A stretch of DNA of 64,000 bases from Saccharibacillus alkalitolerans (GCF_011090185.1 NZ_JAAFGS010000001.1:868001-932000); one strand, 5' to 3'. Positions 43,405 through 53,255 are shown, counted from the stretch's first letter. The notes: a model not told the origin generated them from the letters alone. Made by a program: numbers and translations.

Positions 43405-44808
43405 ATGTCTACGAATTTGGCGGGTCGAGTGTTGGAGGAAACGCAGGTACAAGAAGAAATCAGCATGGACGACTCCCTTAAACCGAAACGGGAGAGCGGC
43501 AGAACGGTGGGTTCGGTCCCTTACATGTTCATGTGGATCGGGGACGGCGTCAATCTCGGCAACATGACGCTGGGAGCCAGTCTGATCGCCGCCGGCGCCG
43601 CGACGCTGAACCTGCTGCAGACGTTCGTGGCCGCGGTGGTCGCGATCGGCATCATCTCCGTCATTTTCGCCCTCAACGATCGCTTCGGCTACCGGACAGG
43701 CATTCCCTACGTCGTGCAGCTGCGAATGTCGTTCGGCATCAAAGGTTCGGTCATCTCCTCGTTCCTGCGAGGCGTGCCCGCCATCGTCTGGTACGGCTTC
43801 CAGAGCTGGGTCGGCGCGACGGCGCTGAACGAGATCGTCAAGGTGCTGAGCGGCGGCGGCTTCGACAGCATTCCGATCTGCTTCGTCGTGCTGCAGGGGA
43901 TTCAGATCGTACTCTCGCTTTACGGCTTTCATGCGATCAAGTGGGTGGAGACGCTCGCTTCCGTCGTCATCATGGCCGCCCTCGTCTATGTGTTCGGCGT
44001 TTTGCTGAATTCGCACAGCGCGGCGATCGCCGACGTCTGGGTCAATGCCGAAGGAACATGGGGTCTTCCGTTCTTCGCTTTCATCATGGTGTTCCTCGGC
44101 AATTATGCGGCCATCTTCCTGAGCGCGGCGGACTACTCACGCGAACTGAAGACCGGCATCAGCGACAAAAAGCGCAGCCTGCTCTACTTCTCGCCGATCT
44201 TCATCGCTTACGGCTTCGTTCTGACGATCGGGGCCATGATGGCCGCGGCCACCGGCATTTCCAATCCGGTCAAAGCATTCGCCGTCATCGTCGACAATCC
44301 GTACATCACGGTCGCCGTGTCCGCCTTTATCGTGATCGGAGCCGTCGCGGTCAATATGGTCGCCAACATCGTGCCGCCGGCGTACGTCATCTCGCTCGTG
44401 ACCAAGCTAAAATACAAAGCCTCCGTCGTCGTGACCGGCCTGCTCGCGCTCTGCTCTTTCCCGTGGGTGCTCGTTCAGGATTCGTCGGCCCAGGGCCTGA
44501 ACACGTTCATTCTGATCTACTCCGCTTTCCTCGGCCCGATCGTCGCCATTCTGCTGGTCGAATACTACGTCCTGCGCAGGCAGAAGGTCGACGCGGCGGA
44601 GCTGTACCGGGAAAACGGCGATTTCAAAGGCTATAATCCGAGCGCTATCCTGGCCATGCTGATCGGGGCCGGCGCGGCCTTCCTGCTGGTGGACATCGGT
44701 TGGATCATCGGCTTTGCCGCGGCGGGTCTGTCTTACCTGCTGCTGAGCAAGTTCGCCTTCAAAGGCTCATCCTTCAAAAAAGGCACCATTTACGAAGAAA
44801 CGGCTTAA
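43405..44808 (+). CDS. pucI: Allantoin permease, NCS1 family
   Basis: Transporter of 467 residues with about 12 hydrophobic segments. The NCS1 family signature region MFMWIGDGVNLGNMTLGASL at the first helix and PYVVQLRMSFGIKGSV at the third are visible. The neighbouring allantoinase makes allantoin the likely substrate (PucI in Bacillus). The frame extends 29 codons upstream, but ATG 43405 is preceded by GAGGGAGTGGAG. Co-transcribed with allB after a 50-base gap. Confidence 0.9.
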   Translation: MSTNLAGRVLEETQVQEEISMDDSLKPKRESGRTVGSVPYMFMWIGDGVNLGNMTLGASLIAAGAATLNLLQTFVAAVVAIGIISVIFALNDRFGYRTGIPYVVQLRMSFGIKGSVISSFLRGVPAIVWYGFQSWVGATALNEIVKVLSGGGFDSIPICFVVLQGIQIVLSLYGFHAIKWVETLASVVIMAALVYVFGVLLNSHSAAIADVWVNAEGTWGLPFFAFIMVFLGNYAAIFLSAADYSRELKTGISDKKRSLLYFSPIFIAYGFVLTIGAMMAAATGISNPVKAFAVIVDNPYITVAVSAFIVIGAVAVNMVANIVPPAYVISLVTKLKYKASVVVTGLLALCSFPWVLVQDSSAQGLNTFILIYSAFLGPIVAILLVEYYVLRRQKVDAAELYRENGDFKGYNPSAILAMLIGAGAAFLLVDIGWIIGFAAAGLSYLLLSKFAFKGSSFKKGTIYEETA

Positions 44809-44857
44809 CCGATCCCTGAATCAAGCAGGCGAAAACGACCGAAAAGGAGAGATGTAC

Positions 44858-46264
44858 ATGGAACGTTTCGATCTCATCGTACGCGGCGGCAGCGTGGTGC
44901 TGCCGGACGGCGCGACCAAGGCGGATATCGGCATCAAAGACGGGAAAATCGCGGCGATCGCCGCCGATCTGAGAGGCGAAGCCGAACGGGAATGGAATGC
45001 GGACGGACATCATGTGCTGCCGGGCATGGTGGACGTGCACGTCCACTTCAGCGAACCGGGACGCGAGCACTGGGAAGGCTTTGCGACGGGCTCGGCCATG
45101 ATGGCCGCCGGCGGCTGCACCACGTTCTTCGATATGCCGCTGAACGGCATTCCTTCGACGGTCAACGCGGAAGCTTTATTCGACAAGGCGCGCTTGGGCG
45201 GCGAGAAGTCTCTGGTCGATTTCGGTCTCTGGGGCGGTCTCGTGCCGGGGAACGAAGAGGATCTTGCGCCGCTGGCGGCATCGGGCGTGATCGGATTCAA
45301 AGCTTTTCTGTCCACGACGGGCAACAAGGAATTCGAAGCGGTGGACGATATGACGCTGCTCTCCGGCATGAAAAAGATCGCTGCGCTCGGCAAGGTGCTG
45401 GCCCTGCATTCGGAAAGCGCGGCGATCACCAACTGGCTGAAGGAGGAAAAGGAAAAAGCGGGCCTGTTCGGCGCCGACGATTACCTGGAGACGCGTCCGA
45501 TCATCGCCGAAGTCGAAGCGGTGGAACGCGCGCTGCATTATTCGGAAATTACGGGCTGCGCTCTGCACTTCGTGCATATCAGCTCGGCGGCGGCGGTATC
45601 CAGAATCGAAGAAGCGAAGGCCCGAGGCATGAACGTGACGGTCGAGACGTGTCCGCATTACCTGCTGTTCAACCATGACGATCTGCGGGAAAAAGGCGCC
45701 GTCGCCAAGTGCGCGCCTCCGCTGCGGGAACAAGAAGAGCAGCGGAAGCTGATCGCCCTGCTGGCGGCAGGGAAGTTCGACATGCTGTCTTCGGACCACT
45801 CGCCGTGCCCGTACGACATGAAAGATCCGAAAGATCATAACCTGTTCCAGGCATGGGGAGGCATCAGCGGCGGACAGTTCACCCTGCTGTCGGCGCTGGA
45901 GTTGGCGCTGGCGCACGATATTCCGCTGGAGAACGTCGCCGCCTGGACGGCTTCCAACCCGGCTGCGCGCTTCGGCCTGTCGGACCGCAAAGGCATGATC
46001 GAAGTCGGCATGGACGCGGATCTGGCGATCGTTGACCTGAACGAGGCGTTCACCGTGACCGAAGGGAACTACCAGGCCAAACACAAGCAGAGTCTGTATA
46101 TCGGGCACACGTTTCCGTGCAGCGTGGCCGGCACGATCGTTCGCGGGAACGTCGTCGTCCGAGGCGGCGGGATCGCGGCTGCCGGTCCGGCGGGAAGCTG
46201 GCAGAAGCCGAAAGGAGTTCCGGCTTCCGACCGCGAGCTGTCTGCGCTGCAGCCGAAAGGATGA
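44858..46264 (+). CDS. allB: Allantoinase
   Basis: Amidohydrolase of 468 residues (PucH in Bacillus) that opens the hydantoin ring of allantoin to allantoate. Binuclear metal ligands are visible in MVDVHVHFSEPG (HxH), the carboxylated Lys in VIGFKAFLS, His in ALHFVHIS and ETCPHYL, and Asp in DMLSSDHSPC. AAGGAG stands eight bases before ATG 44858; an ATG six bases earlier is too close to it. Its product feeds AllC, encoded in the divergent unit 8 kb to the left. Confidence 0.95.
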   Translation: MERFDLIVRGGSVVLPDGATKADIGIKDGKIAAIAADLRGEAEREWNADGHHVLPGMVDVHVHFSEPGREHWEGFATGSAMMAAGGCTTFFDMPLNGIPSTVNAEALFDKARLGGEKSLVDFGLWGGLVPGNEEDLAPLAASGVIGFKAFLSTTGNKEFEAVDDMTLLSGMKKIAALGKVLALHSESAAITNWLKEEKEKAGLFGADDYLETRPIIAEVEAVERALHYSEITGCALHFVHISSAAAVSRIEEAKARGMNVTVETCPHYLLFNHDDLREKGAVAKCAPPLREQEEQRKLIALLAAGKFDMLSSDHSPCPYDMKDPKDHNLFQAWGGISGGQFTLLSALELALAHDIPLENVAAWTASNPAARFGLSDRKGMIEVGMDADLAIVDLNEAFTVTEGNYQAKHKQSLYIGHTFPCSVAGTIVRGNVVVRGGGIAAAGPAGSWQKPKGVPASDRELSALQPKG

Positions 46265-46379
46265 CAGGAAAGCGCAGATGTTCGACCGGGTCGCCTTAAT
46301 GGGGGATGTCCGGTCCGGCCGGCGCTGCAGCAGGCGGGAATACCTGAGAGCTGTCATGAGCGAAAGCTCCGCACCTGTT

Positions 46380-46943
46380 TTATCGGCGTACGCGGATCTT
46401 GAACGACGAGCCGGTGGGCGGTCCGTCAGGGGCGGAAGACGGCTCGTCGAGCGAAGGGATTTCTCCTTCGAACGGATGCAGATCGAACTTCACCTCGTAT
46501 AGGCCGGCTGGCGCCGGCGGCGAGTCGTTGCCCTGAATGTATTCGGTGCTGAACACTTCTTCGTTTCCCGTCGATTGGCCCGGTGCCAGCGAGCCGAACC
46601 CCAGATCGGTCGTGCAGGCGTGTTTTTGGAAACCGAGACGAACCTTTTCGCCCTGCTTGGCGTGCGCGATATCGATCTTCACGTCGGTGGGGCAAGTCGA
46701 GCTGCCGGAGATGTAGTTGAACGTCCGCTCTCCGAGATTTTGAACGGCGGCGCGAACGCGAATCATGTCTCCCCGTTCGTAAATATCCTGCTCCAGATCG
46801 ATCGTATACAGCAGGTCGCCGACGCGTTCGACGTGATGAATCGGCTTCGGCCGAACAAAAACGTCACTGCTTCCCGCCCAGGCCAGCACGGCCGCGAACA
46901 GCGCGATCCCTACGGCAATCATCCATTTTCCTTTTCTGCGCAT
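46380..46943 (-). CDS. Secreted or membrane-anchored protein with BsuPI-like domain
   Basis: Protein of 187 residues. An N-terminal signal or anchor segment (MIAVGIALFAAVLAWAG) is followed by a beta-rich region: VRAAVQNLGERTFNYISGSS and LAPGQSTGNEEVFS, patterns seen in BsuPI-like (intracellular proteinase inhibitor) and other Ig-fold domains. The two cysteines STC and HAC may form a disulphide outside the cell. GAGGGAGAA lies six bases before the ATG. The assignment is by pattern only. Confidence 0.65.
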   Translation of the reverse strand: MRRKGKWMIAVGIALFAAVLAWAGSSDVFVRPKPIHHVERVGDLLYTIDLEQDIYERGDMIRVRAAVQNLGERTFNYISGSSTCPTDVKIDIAHAKQGEKVRLGFQKHACTTDLGFGSLAPGQSTGNEEVFSTEYIQGNDSPPAPAGLYEVKFDLHPFEGEIPSLDEPSSAPDGPPTGSSFKIRVRR

Positions 46944-47015
46944 GGCGGTTCTCCCTCTCTTATCGTGATTTCCCGTTTAACCGCCAAGACGAACCGAAAC
47001 GCCGCAAAGTTGCAT

Positions 47016-47060
47016 AAAAAGCCGAAAAGCGCCTCCGCCGGCAGCTTTTCGGCTTTTTTT
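47016..47060. terminator. Terminator after the predicted glycosidase gene
   Basis: Stem AAGCCGAAAAGC / GCTTTTCGGCTT with T5 on the minus strand and T7 on the plus strand. Confidence 0.9.
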
Positions 47061-47072
47061 ATCGCTTGGATT

Positions 47073-49064
47073 CTACGCTTCCACGACTACCATCTGATGG
47101 CAGGACCACTCCGGCACCGTACAGCGCAGCTTCCCGTTTTCCTGCATAAAAGGAAGGGGCGTCCGCTGCGGAGCCAGATAGACTTCGCGCACCGGGCGGC
47201 TCTCGGCCAGCGTCACGTCGGTCGGCTTGACCGGAGGAAGGTCCTCGATAATTTCGGTATCCTTCCCGCGCCGTACCGGAGGAGCGTACAGCAGATGCAG
47301 CACCCGGCGCGCTTCGGCGTGCTGCTCCTGCAGCGTCGCCACGGCCTGCGCCGGCAGGTCGACGCTCAGCGTCCGTCCGCTCTCGGACGCGGCCAGCAGC
47401 CGGTCCAGCATGCGGTGCAGAATCTGCTTGATCGGAAGGCTGCCCTGCAGCGCATAATCCGCGAACAGGTTCCATCCGGCATATATGCCGTGCGGACCTT
47501 CGGTGATGCCCGGGCCCGCGTCGTTCAGGTCGGACGGAGCATGACGGTGCGAAGTGAACGTGAACAGGTCGCGGTTAAAATACGGATTCTGCCGGCTGCC
47601 CAGTACCGCGCCTCCCGGCGCCGCTCCGATCTCGTACCCTTCCGCGTTAACGAGGAAAGACGACGGGCGCAGCGACGGCAGTTCGAAATCCGGGCGGACG
47701 TAGGTCGGATTGAACGGCGACGCTCCCCGCCATTCGGCGCCGAGTTCCAGGCCGAAGGCTTCTCCGTCGGGCGTCAGGCCGGATCGTCCCGTCGCCAGAA
47801 TCCGGCCGCCTTCCGCGGCGAAATCGTTCAGACGCTTCCGCAGCTCCGGCGTGATTCCGATGCAGTCGGGCAGCACGACGACTTTGTAGCCGTTCAGGTC
47901 GCTTTCGTTGTCGACGATATCGAACAGGTACTGCCCTTCGAGCAGGATTCGGACCGCTCCCGTGTCGGCCAGGCCGATCGCCTTGCGGTCCGGCTGCTCG
48001 CCGCCGAAGCGCGAATCTGCCGCTTCGGCCGACAGCAGCGCGATATCCGCGACGGAGACCGCGCCCCGGCACCATTCTTCCTTGGCTTCGACTTCCGCAT
48101 ACGCTTCGCCGATCAGCGCATAGGTGGCGGGGTCCATCATGCCGAGCGGATGCAGCTGGTCGCCGACGGAGCAGCCGGCTCCGTTCGCCAGGCTGAGCGC
48201 CGCTTCGTAACGCAGCGCGTTGGGGTGCTTGAAACCGCCGAATTCGCCCCACGACTGATGGAACTTGCCGGTCATGCCCAGAACGTCCATGCCGAGTCCC
48301 TGCGCATAGCGGGCCGACAGCGGAAAATGATCGTAACCCCAGCCGCCCGTCGGCAGCGATTCCAGTTCCAGGTGGGTATTGAACGCCGCAAGGTCCCGAC
48401 GACCGCGCCGAATGTGACCGTTGTTGTGGAACAGCGGCAGGCCGGGTTTCGGGGAGTGGACCGCTTGGTCCATCGCCGCCGCGTAACGGGCGTACGTTTC
48501 TTCCCACAAAGCCCGCATATCGTCCGGATTGCGAGGATCCGAGCCGCGGCGGCGGATCTCGGCGACGCAGTGCTGACAGTAGCATTCGCGCACGCCGACG
48601 ATGTCGAGGAAAATGCCGTCGGCGTCATAGCGCTCCACGACTTCGCGTACCTGCGCGGCCAAGATGTCCAAATACGGCGTGTTCATGCAAAACTGGTGAT
48701 AGCCCGGTTCCATGAAATCGGCCGCCCAGTTGGTGCGTTCCTGCCGGTCGCGGATCAGCCATTCGGGATGGCGGCGCGCCAATTTCTCGTCCAGGCCCGC
48801 GGACAGATAGACCGGCGTATTGACCCCGATCTCGTGCGCCGCTTCGATCTGCGCGCCGAGCAGATCGAAGGTCAAGCCGGGATGTATTTCGTTGGCTTCG
48901 GACGGATGATAAGCCCAGCCGTGATGGCATTTGGAGAAGACGGTGATCGAATCGACGCGGCCGAGCTTCAGCATCTCCTGGAACTGCCGTTTCGAGAAAT
49001 CCCGGCCGATCTCCTCGATCGCCTCGGACGTATGGAAATCCAGATGAACCTGACGAAGTCTCAT
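47073..49064 (-). CDS. Predicted glycoside hydrolase with beta-galactosidase trimerisation-like domain
   Basis: Cytoplasmic protein of 663 residues, no signal peptide. The N-terminal TIM barrel (QVHLDFHTSEAIEEIG, FSKCHHGWAYHPS, DADGIFLDIVG) resembles hypothetical glycosyl hydrolase group GHL6/alpha-amylase-like proteins. A central domain of the beta-galactosidase trimerisation type follows (YKVVVLPDCIGITPELRKRL, then GGRILATGRSG). CYCQHCVAEIRRRG may be a structural metal site. GGGAGG precedes the ATG. It is divergent from an AraC gene and beside uxaBAC, so it likely acts on a plant-derived, possibly uronate-containing, oligosaccharide. Specificity is unknown. Confidence 0.8.
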   Translation of the reverse strand: MRLRQVHLDFHTSEAIEEIGRDFSKRQFQEMLKLGRVDSITVFSKCHHGWAYHPSEANEIHPGLTFDLLGAQIEAAHEIGVNTPVYLSAGLDEKLARRHPEWLIRDRQERTNWAADFMEPGYHQFCMNTPYLDILAAQVREVVERYDADGIFLDIVGVRECYCQHCVAEIRRRGSDPRNPDDMRALWEETYARYAAAMDQAVHSPKPGLPLFHNNGHIRRGRRDLAAFNTHLELESLPTGGWGYDHFPLSARYAQGLGMDVLGMTGKFHQSWGEFGGFKHPNALRYEAALSLANGAGCSVGDQLHPLGMMDPATYALIGEAYAEVEAKEEWCRGAVSVADIALLSAEAADSRFGGEQPDRKAIGLADTGAVRILLEGQYLFDIVDNESDLNGYKVVVLPDCIGITPELRKRLNDFAAEGGRILATGRSGLTPDGEAFGLELGAEWRGASPFNPTYVRPDFELPSLRPSSFLVNAEGYEIGAAPGGAVLGSRQNPYFNRDLFTFTSHRHAPSDLNDAGPGITEGPHGIYAGWNLFADYALQGSLPIKQILHRMLDRLLAASESGRTLSVDLPAQAVATLQEQHAEARRVLHLLYAPPVRRGKDTEIIEDLPPVKPTDVTLAESRPVREVYLAPQRTPLPFMQENGKLRCTVPEWSCHQMVVVEA

Positions 49065-49263
49065 AAGGTAAGCCTCCCGAACTTTGGAATGAAAAGCGTA
49101 CGATATCTACTACTCTAACGGATGCGAAAACCGAAAAAAGCTGACAATATCGACTCCGTATCGTACAATCTCTACATCCTTGGACGTTCGAAAACGGGAA
49201 TGGAAGGAGCCGCGCACGATGAAAAGCGAACGATGGGAAAACCGCCCGGAAGGAGGGGAGAGC

Positions 49264-50136
49264 ATGCAGGTGCTGGAGCTGGACATTCCGCCGTTTCCGC
49301 AGATCGCCGCGATCGGACACGGGGTCTGGAAACGGGGGATGAAGCATGCGAGCCGGGTGTTCGAAGCGCATGATCTGATCTTCTGCGCTTCGGGCGCGCT
49401 GTATATCGAGGAAGAAGGGGAACGGTACGAGATCGGAGAAGGAGAAATGCTCGTGCTGGAAGCGAATCGCCGTCACGCCGGTTATCGGCCGTCGGAAAAC
49501 GATACGGAAGTGTACTGGATTCATTTCCGTCATGAGGGAGCCGGGCAGAGGGAGAGCGAAGCTTTGTCTCCGGGTCAGCCGCTGAGTCCCCGCACGAGCC
49601 AGGAGACCGAACCGAGTCCCGGAACGGTCGCCATTCCGAAATTCGGCCCCGTCGACCTGCCGGCGCTGCGCCCCCTGCTGCACGATATGCTGCGGCTGTA
49701 CGAAAAGCTGACTCTGGCGCGTTCCTACGAGCTGAACGTGGCTTTCGGCCGGCTGCTGCTCGAGCTGCAAAAAGGTCTGGCGGTCTCGCCCGCCCGCTCG
49801 CGCGCCGACCGTCTGGGCGAAGAGGCCGCCGCCTATCTCGAGCGAGGTCTGCAGCTGCCTTTCGATTCCGCGCGGATGGAACGCGATCTTCATTACCACT
49901 TCGACTATCTGTCCCGCTGCCTGAAGCAGCATACCGGCATGAGCCCGCTCGCCTACCGGCATCATCTTCAAATCGAGCGCGCCAAGCGGCTGTTGATCCA
50001 CTCCGACGATACGCTGGCCGAGATCGGCGAACAATGCGGCTTTCAGGGCGCCAACTATTTTGCAAGACTGTTCAAGCGGGAGACGGCGATGACGCCGGGA
50101 GCGTATCGGAAAAAATACCGCGTTTTCCTCACCTGA
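49264..50136 (+). CDS. AraC-family regulator with cupin-like sensor
   Basis: Regulator of 290 residues. The N-terminal half is a cupin-type sugar sensor (FCASGALYIEEEGERYEIGE, GEMLVLEANRRHAGYRP), the C-terminal half the double HTH (FDYLSRCLKQHTGMSPLAY, IGEQCGFQGANYFARLFKRE). ATG 49264 has AAGGAGG at seven bases; an upstream ATG at 49219 with GGAAGGAG is the alternative and would add 15 residues. Divergent from the predicted glycosidase, which it probably controls. Confidence 0.9.
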   Translation: MQVLELDIPPFPQIAAIGHGVWKRGMKHASRVFEAHDLIFCASGALYIEEEGERYEIGEGEMLVLEANRRHAGYRPSENDTEVYWIHFRHEGAGQRESEALSPGQPLSPRTSQETEPSPGTVAIPKFGPVDLPALRPLLHDMLRLYEKLTLARSYELNVAFGRLLLELQKGLAVSPARSRADRLGEEAAAYLERGLQLPFDSARMERDLHYHFDYLSRCLKQHTGMSPLAYRHHLQIERAKRLLIHSDDTLAEIGEQCGFQGANYFARLFKRETAMTPGAYRKKYRVFLT

Positions 50137-50176
50137 CCCTGACGGAACGCTGACGGAATCCGGGCGGAACTCGGAC

Positions 50177-50210
50177 AAAAAAGCCGCGCTTGCGCGCGGC
50201 GGCTTATTTT
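50177..50210. terminator. Bidirectional terminator between araC and uxaC
   Basis: Imperfect stem AAGCCGCGC / GCGCGGCGGCTT with six A before it (T-tract for the minus strand) and TTATTTT after it. Confidence 0.8.
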
Positions 50211-50271
50211 GAAAGTCCGATAGCCGGCGAAGCCGGAAAACGGAGAGGGTCGGCAGGCGGCCGAAACGCGG

Positions 50272-51756
50272 TTAAGCCTTTCCGAAGCCGAAGTAGGCGG
50301 CCGCGTTTCCGTACGCGATGTCCTCGGTCATCCGGCCGAGCAGCTCCGTATCGTCCGGCGCCTCGCCGCGCGCGGCGAGTTCGCCGATCCACTCGCACAG
50401 CACGCGGCGGAAATATTCGTGCCGGGTGTAGGAGAGGAAGCTGCGCGAATCCGTCAGCATGCCGACGAAGCGGGAGAGCAGGCCGTTGTCGGCCAGCAGC
50501 GTAAGCTGACGGCGCATGCCGTCGCGCGTGTCGTTGTACCACCAGCCGGAACCGAGCTGCATTTTGCCCGGAATCTCCCGCTGATAGCAGCCCATCAGCG
50601 CCAGCAGCGCCGGATAGTCGCCCGGATTGAGCGAGTAGAGGATCGTTTTCGGCAGTCCGGATTCGCTCTCGGCGCGGTCCAGCAGACGCGACAGCGGCTG
50701 CGTGAGCGGCAGGTCGTTCAGCGCGTCGAAGCCGGTGTCTGGACCGAGCTTGCGGAACATCGGCGTGTTGTTGTTGCGGTAAGCGTGCAGATGCAGCTGC
50801 ATCGTCCAGCCCTGCCGTGCGTACATGGCGATCAGCCGGGTCAGCAGCTCCGTGCGGTAGCGGACGACTTCGGTCTCGTCCAGCGCTTCGCCGGCACGGC
50901 GCTTGGCGTAAACGCGTTCGATTTCCTCCATGTCGGCCTGCTCGTATTTGAGCGTGTCGAGGGCGTGGTCGGACAGCCGGCCGCCGCGCTCATGGAAGAA
51001 GAGTACCCGCTCTTCCAGCATGCCGGCCAGCTCTTCGAACGAGGCGGCGGAACGTCCGCAGGCCTGCTCGAGCTTGGCGATCCATTCGGGGAAGCCCGGC
51101 GCGTCGATATTGAGCGCTTTATCCGGCCGGAACGTCGGCAGCACCGCAAAGCGCTGCTCTTCTTCCGCCAGCAGACGGTGATACTCCAGGTCGTCCGCGG
51201 GATCGTCGGTCGTGCAGACGATCTTGACGTTGGAATTGGCGATCAAGGCTCTGCGGGTGAATTCCGGTTCTTTCAGCCGCTCGTTCGCGCGTTCCCAGAT
51301 CTCCGGCGCCGTCCGTTCGTTCAACGGCGCGTCGATGCCGAAGAAACGGCGCAGTTCCAGATGGGTCCAGCTGTAAAGCGGATTGCCGACCGTTCTCGGC
51401 ACGGTCTCGGCCCAGGCCAGGAAGCGGTCGTAATCGTGCGCGGAACCGGTAATCCGTTCCTCGGCGATCCCGTTGGCCCGCATAAGCCGCCATTTGTAAT
51501 GGTCGCCGTACAGCCATGCTTCCGTCAGATTGGCGAATGGACGGTCTTCGTAAATTTCTTTCGGATCGAGATGGCAGTGATAGTCGATGATCGGCATCTG
51601 CCGGGCATGCTCATGGAACAGAATTTTGGCCGTTTCGGTCGAGAGCAGAAAATCGTCGTTCAGGAAGCCGCTTTGAGCATTGCGCGCCGAGCCTGCGGCC
51701 GTCCCTGTCGATTCCGCGCGTTCCGTATTTCCGGTATTCGTCGATTTCGTGTTCAT
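50272..51756 (-). CDS. uxaC: Glucuronate isomerase
   Basis: Uronate isomerase of 494 residues converting D-glucuronate to fructuronate and D-galacturonate to tagaturonate. The amidohydrolase-like barrel is seen in IIDYHCHLDPKEIYEDRPF (HxH metal motif) and near the end in GMLTDSRSFLSYTRHEYFRR. A Thr/Ser/Asn-rich extension of about 30 residues precedes the family start (FLNDDFLLSTETA). The ATG overlaps the uxaA stop in ATGA, fixing the start and coupling translation. Last gene of uxaB-uxaA-uxaC. Confidence 0.96.
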   Translation of the reverse strand: MNTKSTNTGNTERAESTGTAAGSARNAQSGFLNDDFLLSTETAKILFHEHARQMPIIDYHCHLDPKEIYEDRPFANLTEAWLYGDHYKWRLMRANGIAEERITGSAHDYDRFLAWAETVPRTVGNPLYSWTHLELRRFFGIDAPLNERTAPEIWERANERLKEPEFTRRALIANSNVKIVCTTDDPADDLEYHRLLAEEEQRFAVLPTFRPDKALNIDAPGFPEWIAKLEQACGRSAASFEELAGMLEERVLFFHERGGRLSDHALDTLKYEQADMEEIERVYAKRRAGEALDETEVVRYRTELLTRLIAMYARQGWTMQLHLHAYRNNNTPMFRKLGPDTGFDALNDLPLTQPLSRLLDRAESESGLPKTILYSLNPGDYPALLALMGCYQREIPGKMQLGSGWWYNDTRDGMRRQLTLLADNGLLSRFVGMLTDSRSFLSYTRHEYFRRVLCEWIGELAARGEAPDDTELLGRMTEDIAYGNAAAYFGFGKA

Positions 51757-53240
51757 AACGTTACCCCCGTTTTAAAAATGGCCAGCTCGCGCACCTGGTT
51801 TTCCTCGTTGCGCGTCCTGCGTCCGCTGGCGACTTCGATCAGATAAGCGATAAACGATTCCAACACTTCCTCCATCGGCCGCTCCAGCAGCGGTCCGGCG
51901 TTGAAGTCCATCCAGTGTCCCTTTTTGGCGAACAATTCGTTGTTGGTCGCCACCTTGACCGTCGGCACGAAGCTGCCGAACGGCGTGCCGCGTCCCGTCG
52001 TGAACAGGACGAGCTGACAGTCCGCCGCGGCGAGCGCGGAAGAGGCGACGAGATCGTTGCCCGGCGCCTGCAGCAGGCTGAGTCCTTTGCGGCGCAGCTT
52101 CTCGCCGTACTTCAGCACGTCGACGACGGCCGACGTGCCGGCCTTCTGCGTGCAGCCGAGCGACTTGTCCTCCAGCGTGCTGATGCCTCCGGCTTTGTTG
52201 CCCGGCGACGGATTCTCGTACACGACTTCGCCGTGCGAAAGGAAATACTGCTTGAAGTCGTTGATCAGCCAGACGATCCGCTCGAATACCTCTTCGTTTT
52301 CGGCGCGGGCCATCAGCATTTTCTCCGCCCCGAACATTTCGGGAACTTCGGTCAGGACCGTGCTGCCGCCCTGACCGATCAGAAAGTCGGAGAAGGCGCC
52401 GAGCAGCGGATTGGCGGTAATGCCCGAGAAGCCGTCGGAGCCTCCGCATTTCAGCCCCACGTTCAGCTCGCTCAGCGGAACGGGAACGCGCCGGTCGCCG
52501 AGCGCCGCTTCGTGCAGCTCTTCCAGCAGTTCCAGACCCGCTTCCACCTCGTCGCCGACGTCCTGCGCGATCAAGAATTTGACGCGGGACTCGTCGAAGT
52601 CGCCCAGCTTCTCCCTGAACTCGGCGACGACATTGTTCTCGCAGCCGAGCCCAAATACCAATACCCCGCCGGCGTTGGGATGATTGACCGCATCCATCAA
52701 AATATCGCGCGTCATGCGGTGATCGTCGCCGAGCTGCGAGCAGCCGTAAGGATGCTTGAGCACGGTGACGTTATCGAAAGCGCCCAGATCGGGGTGGATC
52801 GCCTTGAACTCGGCGACGATCTGCTCGGCGATTCCGTTGACGCAGCCTACCGTCGGCACGAGAAACAGATCGTTGCGAATGCCGACTTTGCCGCCGCGGC
52901 GCCGATAGCCGTCGAACGTCAGGCCGCGGTCGGGATAAAGAACGGGATGCAGTTCGGGCTCGTATCGGTATTCCGCTTCGCCGTCCAGCGTCGTCCGCAC
53001 ATTATGGGTATGCACCCATTCGCCGGAAGCGATGTCCGCGGAAGCATAGCCGATAGGAGCGCCGTATTTCATGACGACGCTTCCCTCGGGAATGGAAACC
53101 GCGGCGATTTTGTGTCCCTGCGGCGTGTCCTGCAGGACCGTGAAACCGTCGCTTTCCGCTTCCGCGCGTTCCCCGGCGGCCAGCGGCCGAAGGGCGACCG
53201 CTACATTGTCTCTGGAATTCATTTTCATTAAAGTACGCAT
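51753..53240 (-). CDS. uxaA: Altronate dehydratase
   Basis: Iron-dependent dehydratase of 495 residues converting D-altronate to 2-keto-3-deoxygluconate. The N-terminal SAF domain (residues ~10-95, GHKIAAVSIPEGSVVMKYG) is joined to the UxaA catalytic domain with cysteine motifs VGCVNGIAEQ, HPYGCSQLGDDH, FGLGCENN and KCGGSDGFSG. Length equals the family. It lies 15 bases after uxaB and overlaps uxaC by four bases. Confidence 0.96.
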   Translation of the reverse strand: MRTLMKMNSRDNVAVALRPLAAGERAEAESDGFTVLQDTPQGHKIAAVSIPEGSVVMKYGAPIGYASADIASGEWVHTHNVRTTLDGEAEYRYEPELHPVLYPDRGLTFDGYRRRGGKVGIRNDLFLVPTVGCVNGIAEQIVAEFKAIHPDLGAFDNVTVLKHPYGCSQLGDDHRMTRDILMDAVNHPNAGGVLVFGLGCENNVVAEFREKLGDFDESRVKFLIAQDVGDEVEAGLELLEELHEAALGDRRVPVPLSELNVGLKCGGSDGFSGITANPLLGAFSDFLIGQGGSTVLTEVPEMFGAEKMLMARAENEEVFERIVWLINDFKQYFLSHGEVVYENPSPGNKAGGISTLEDKSLGCTQKAGTSAVVDVLKYGEKLRRKGLSLLQAPGNDLVASSALAAADCQLVLFTTGRGTPFGSFVPTVKVATNNELFAKKGHWMDFNAGPLLERPMEEVLESFIAYLIEVASGRRTRNEENQVRELAIFKTGVTL

Positions 53241-53255
53241 GCCGCTGTTCCTCCT

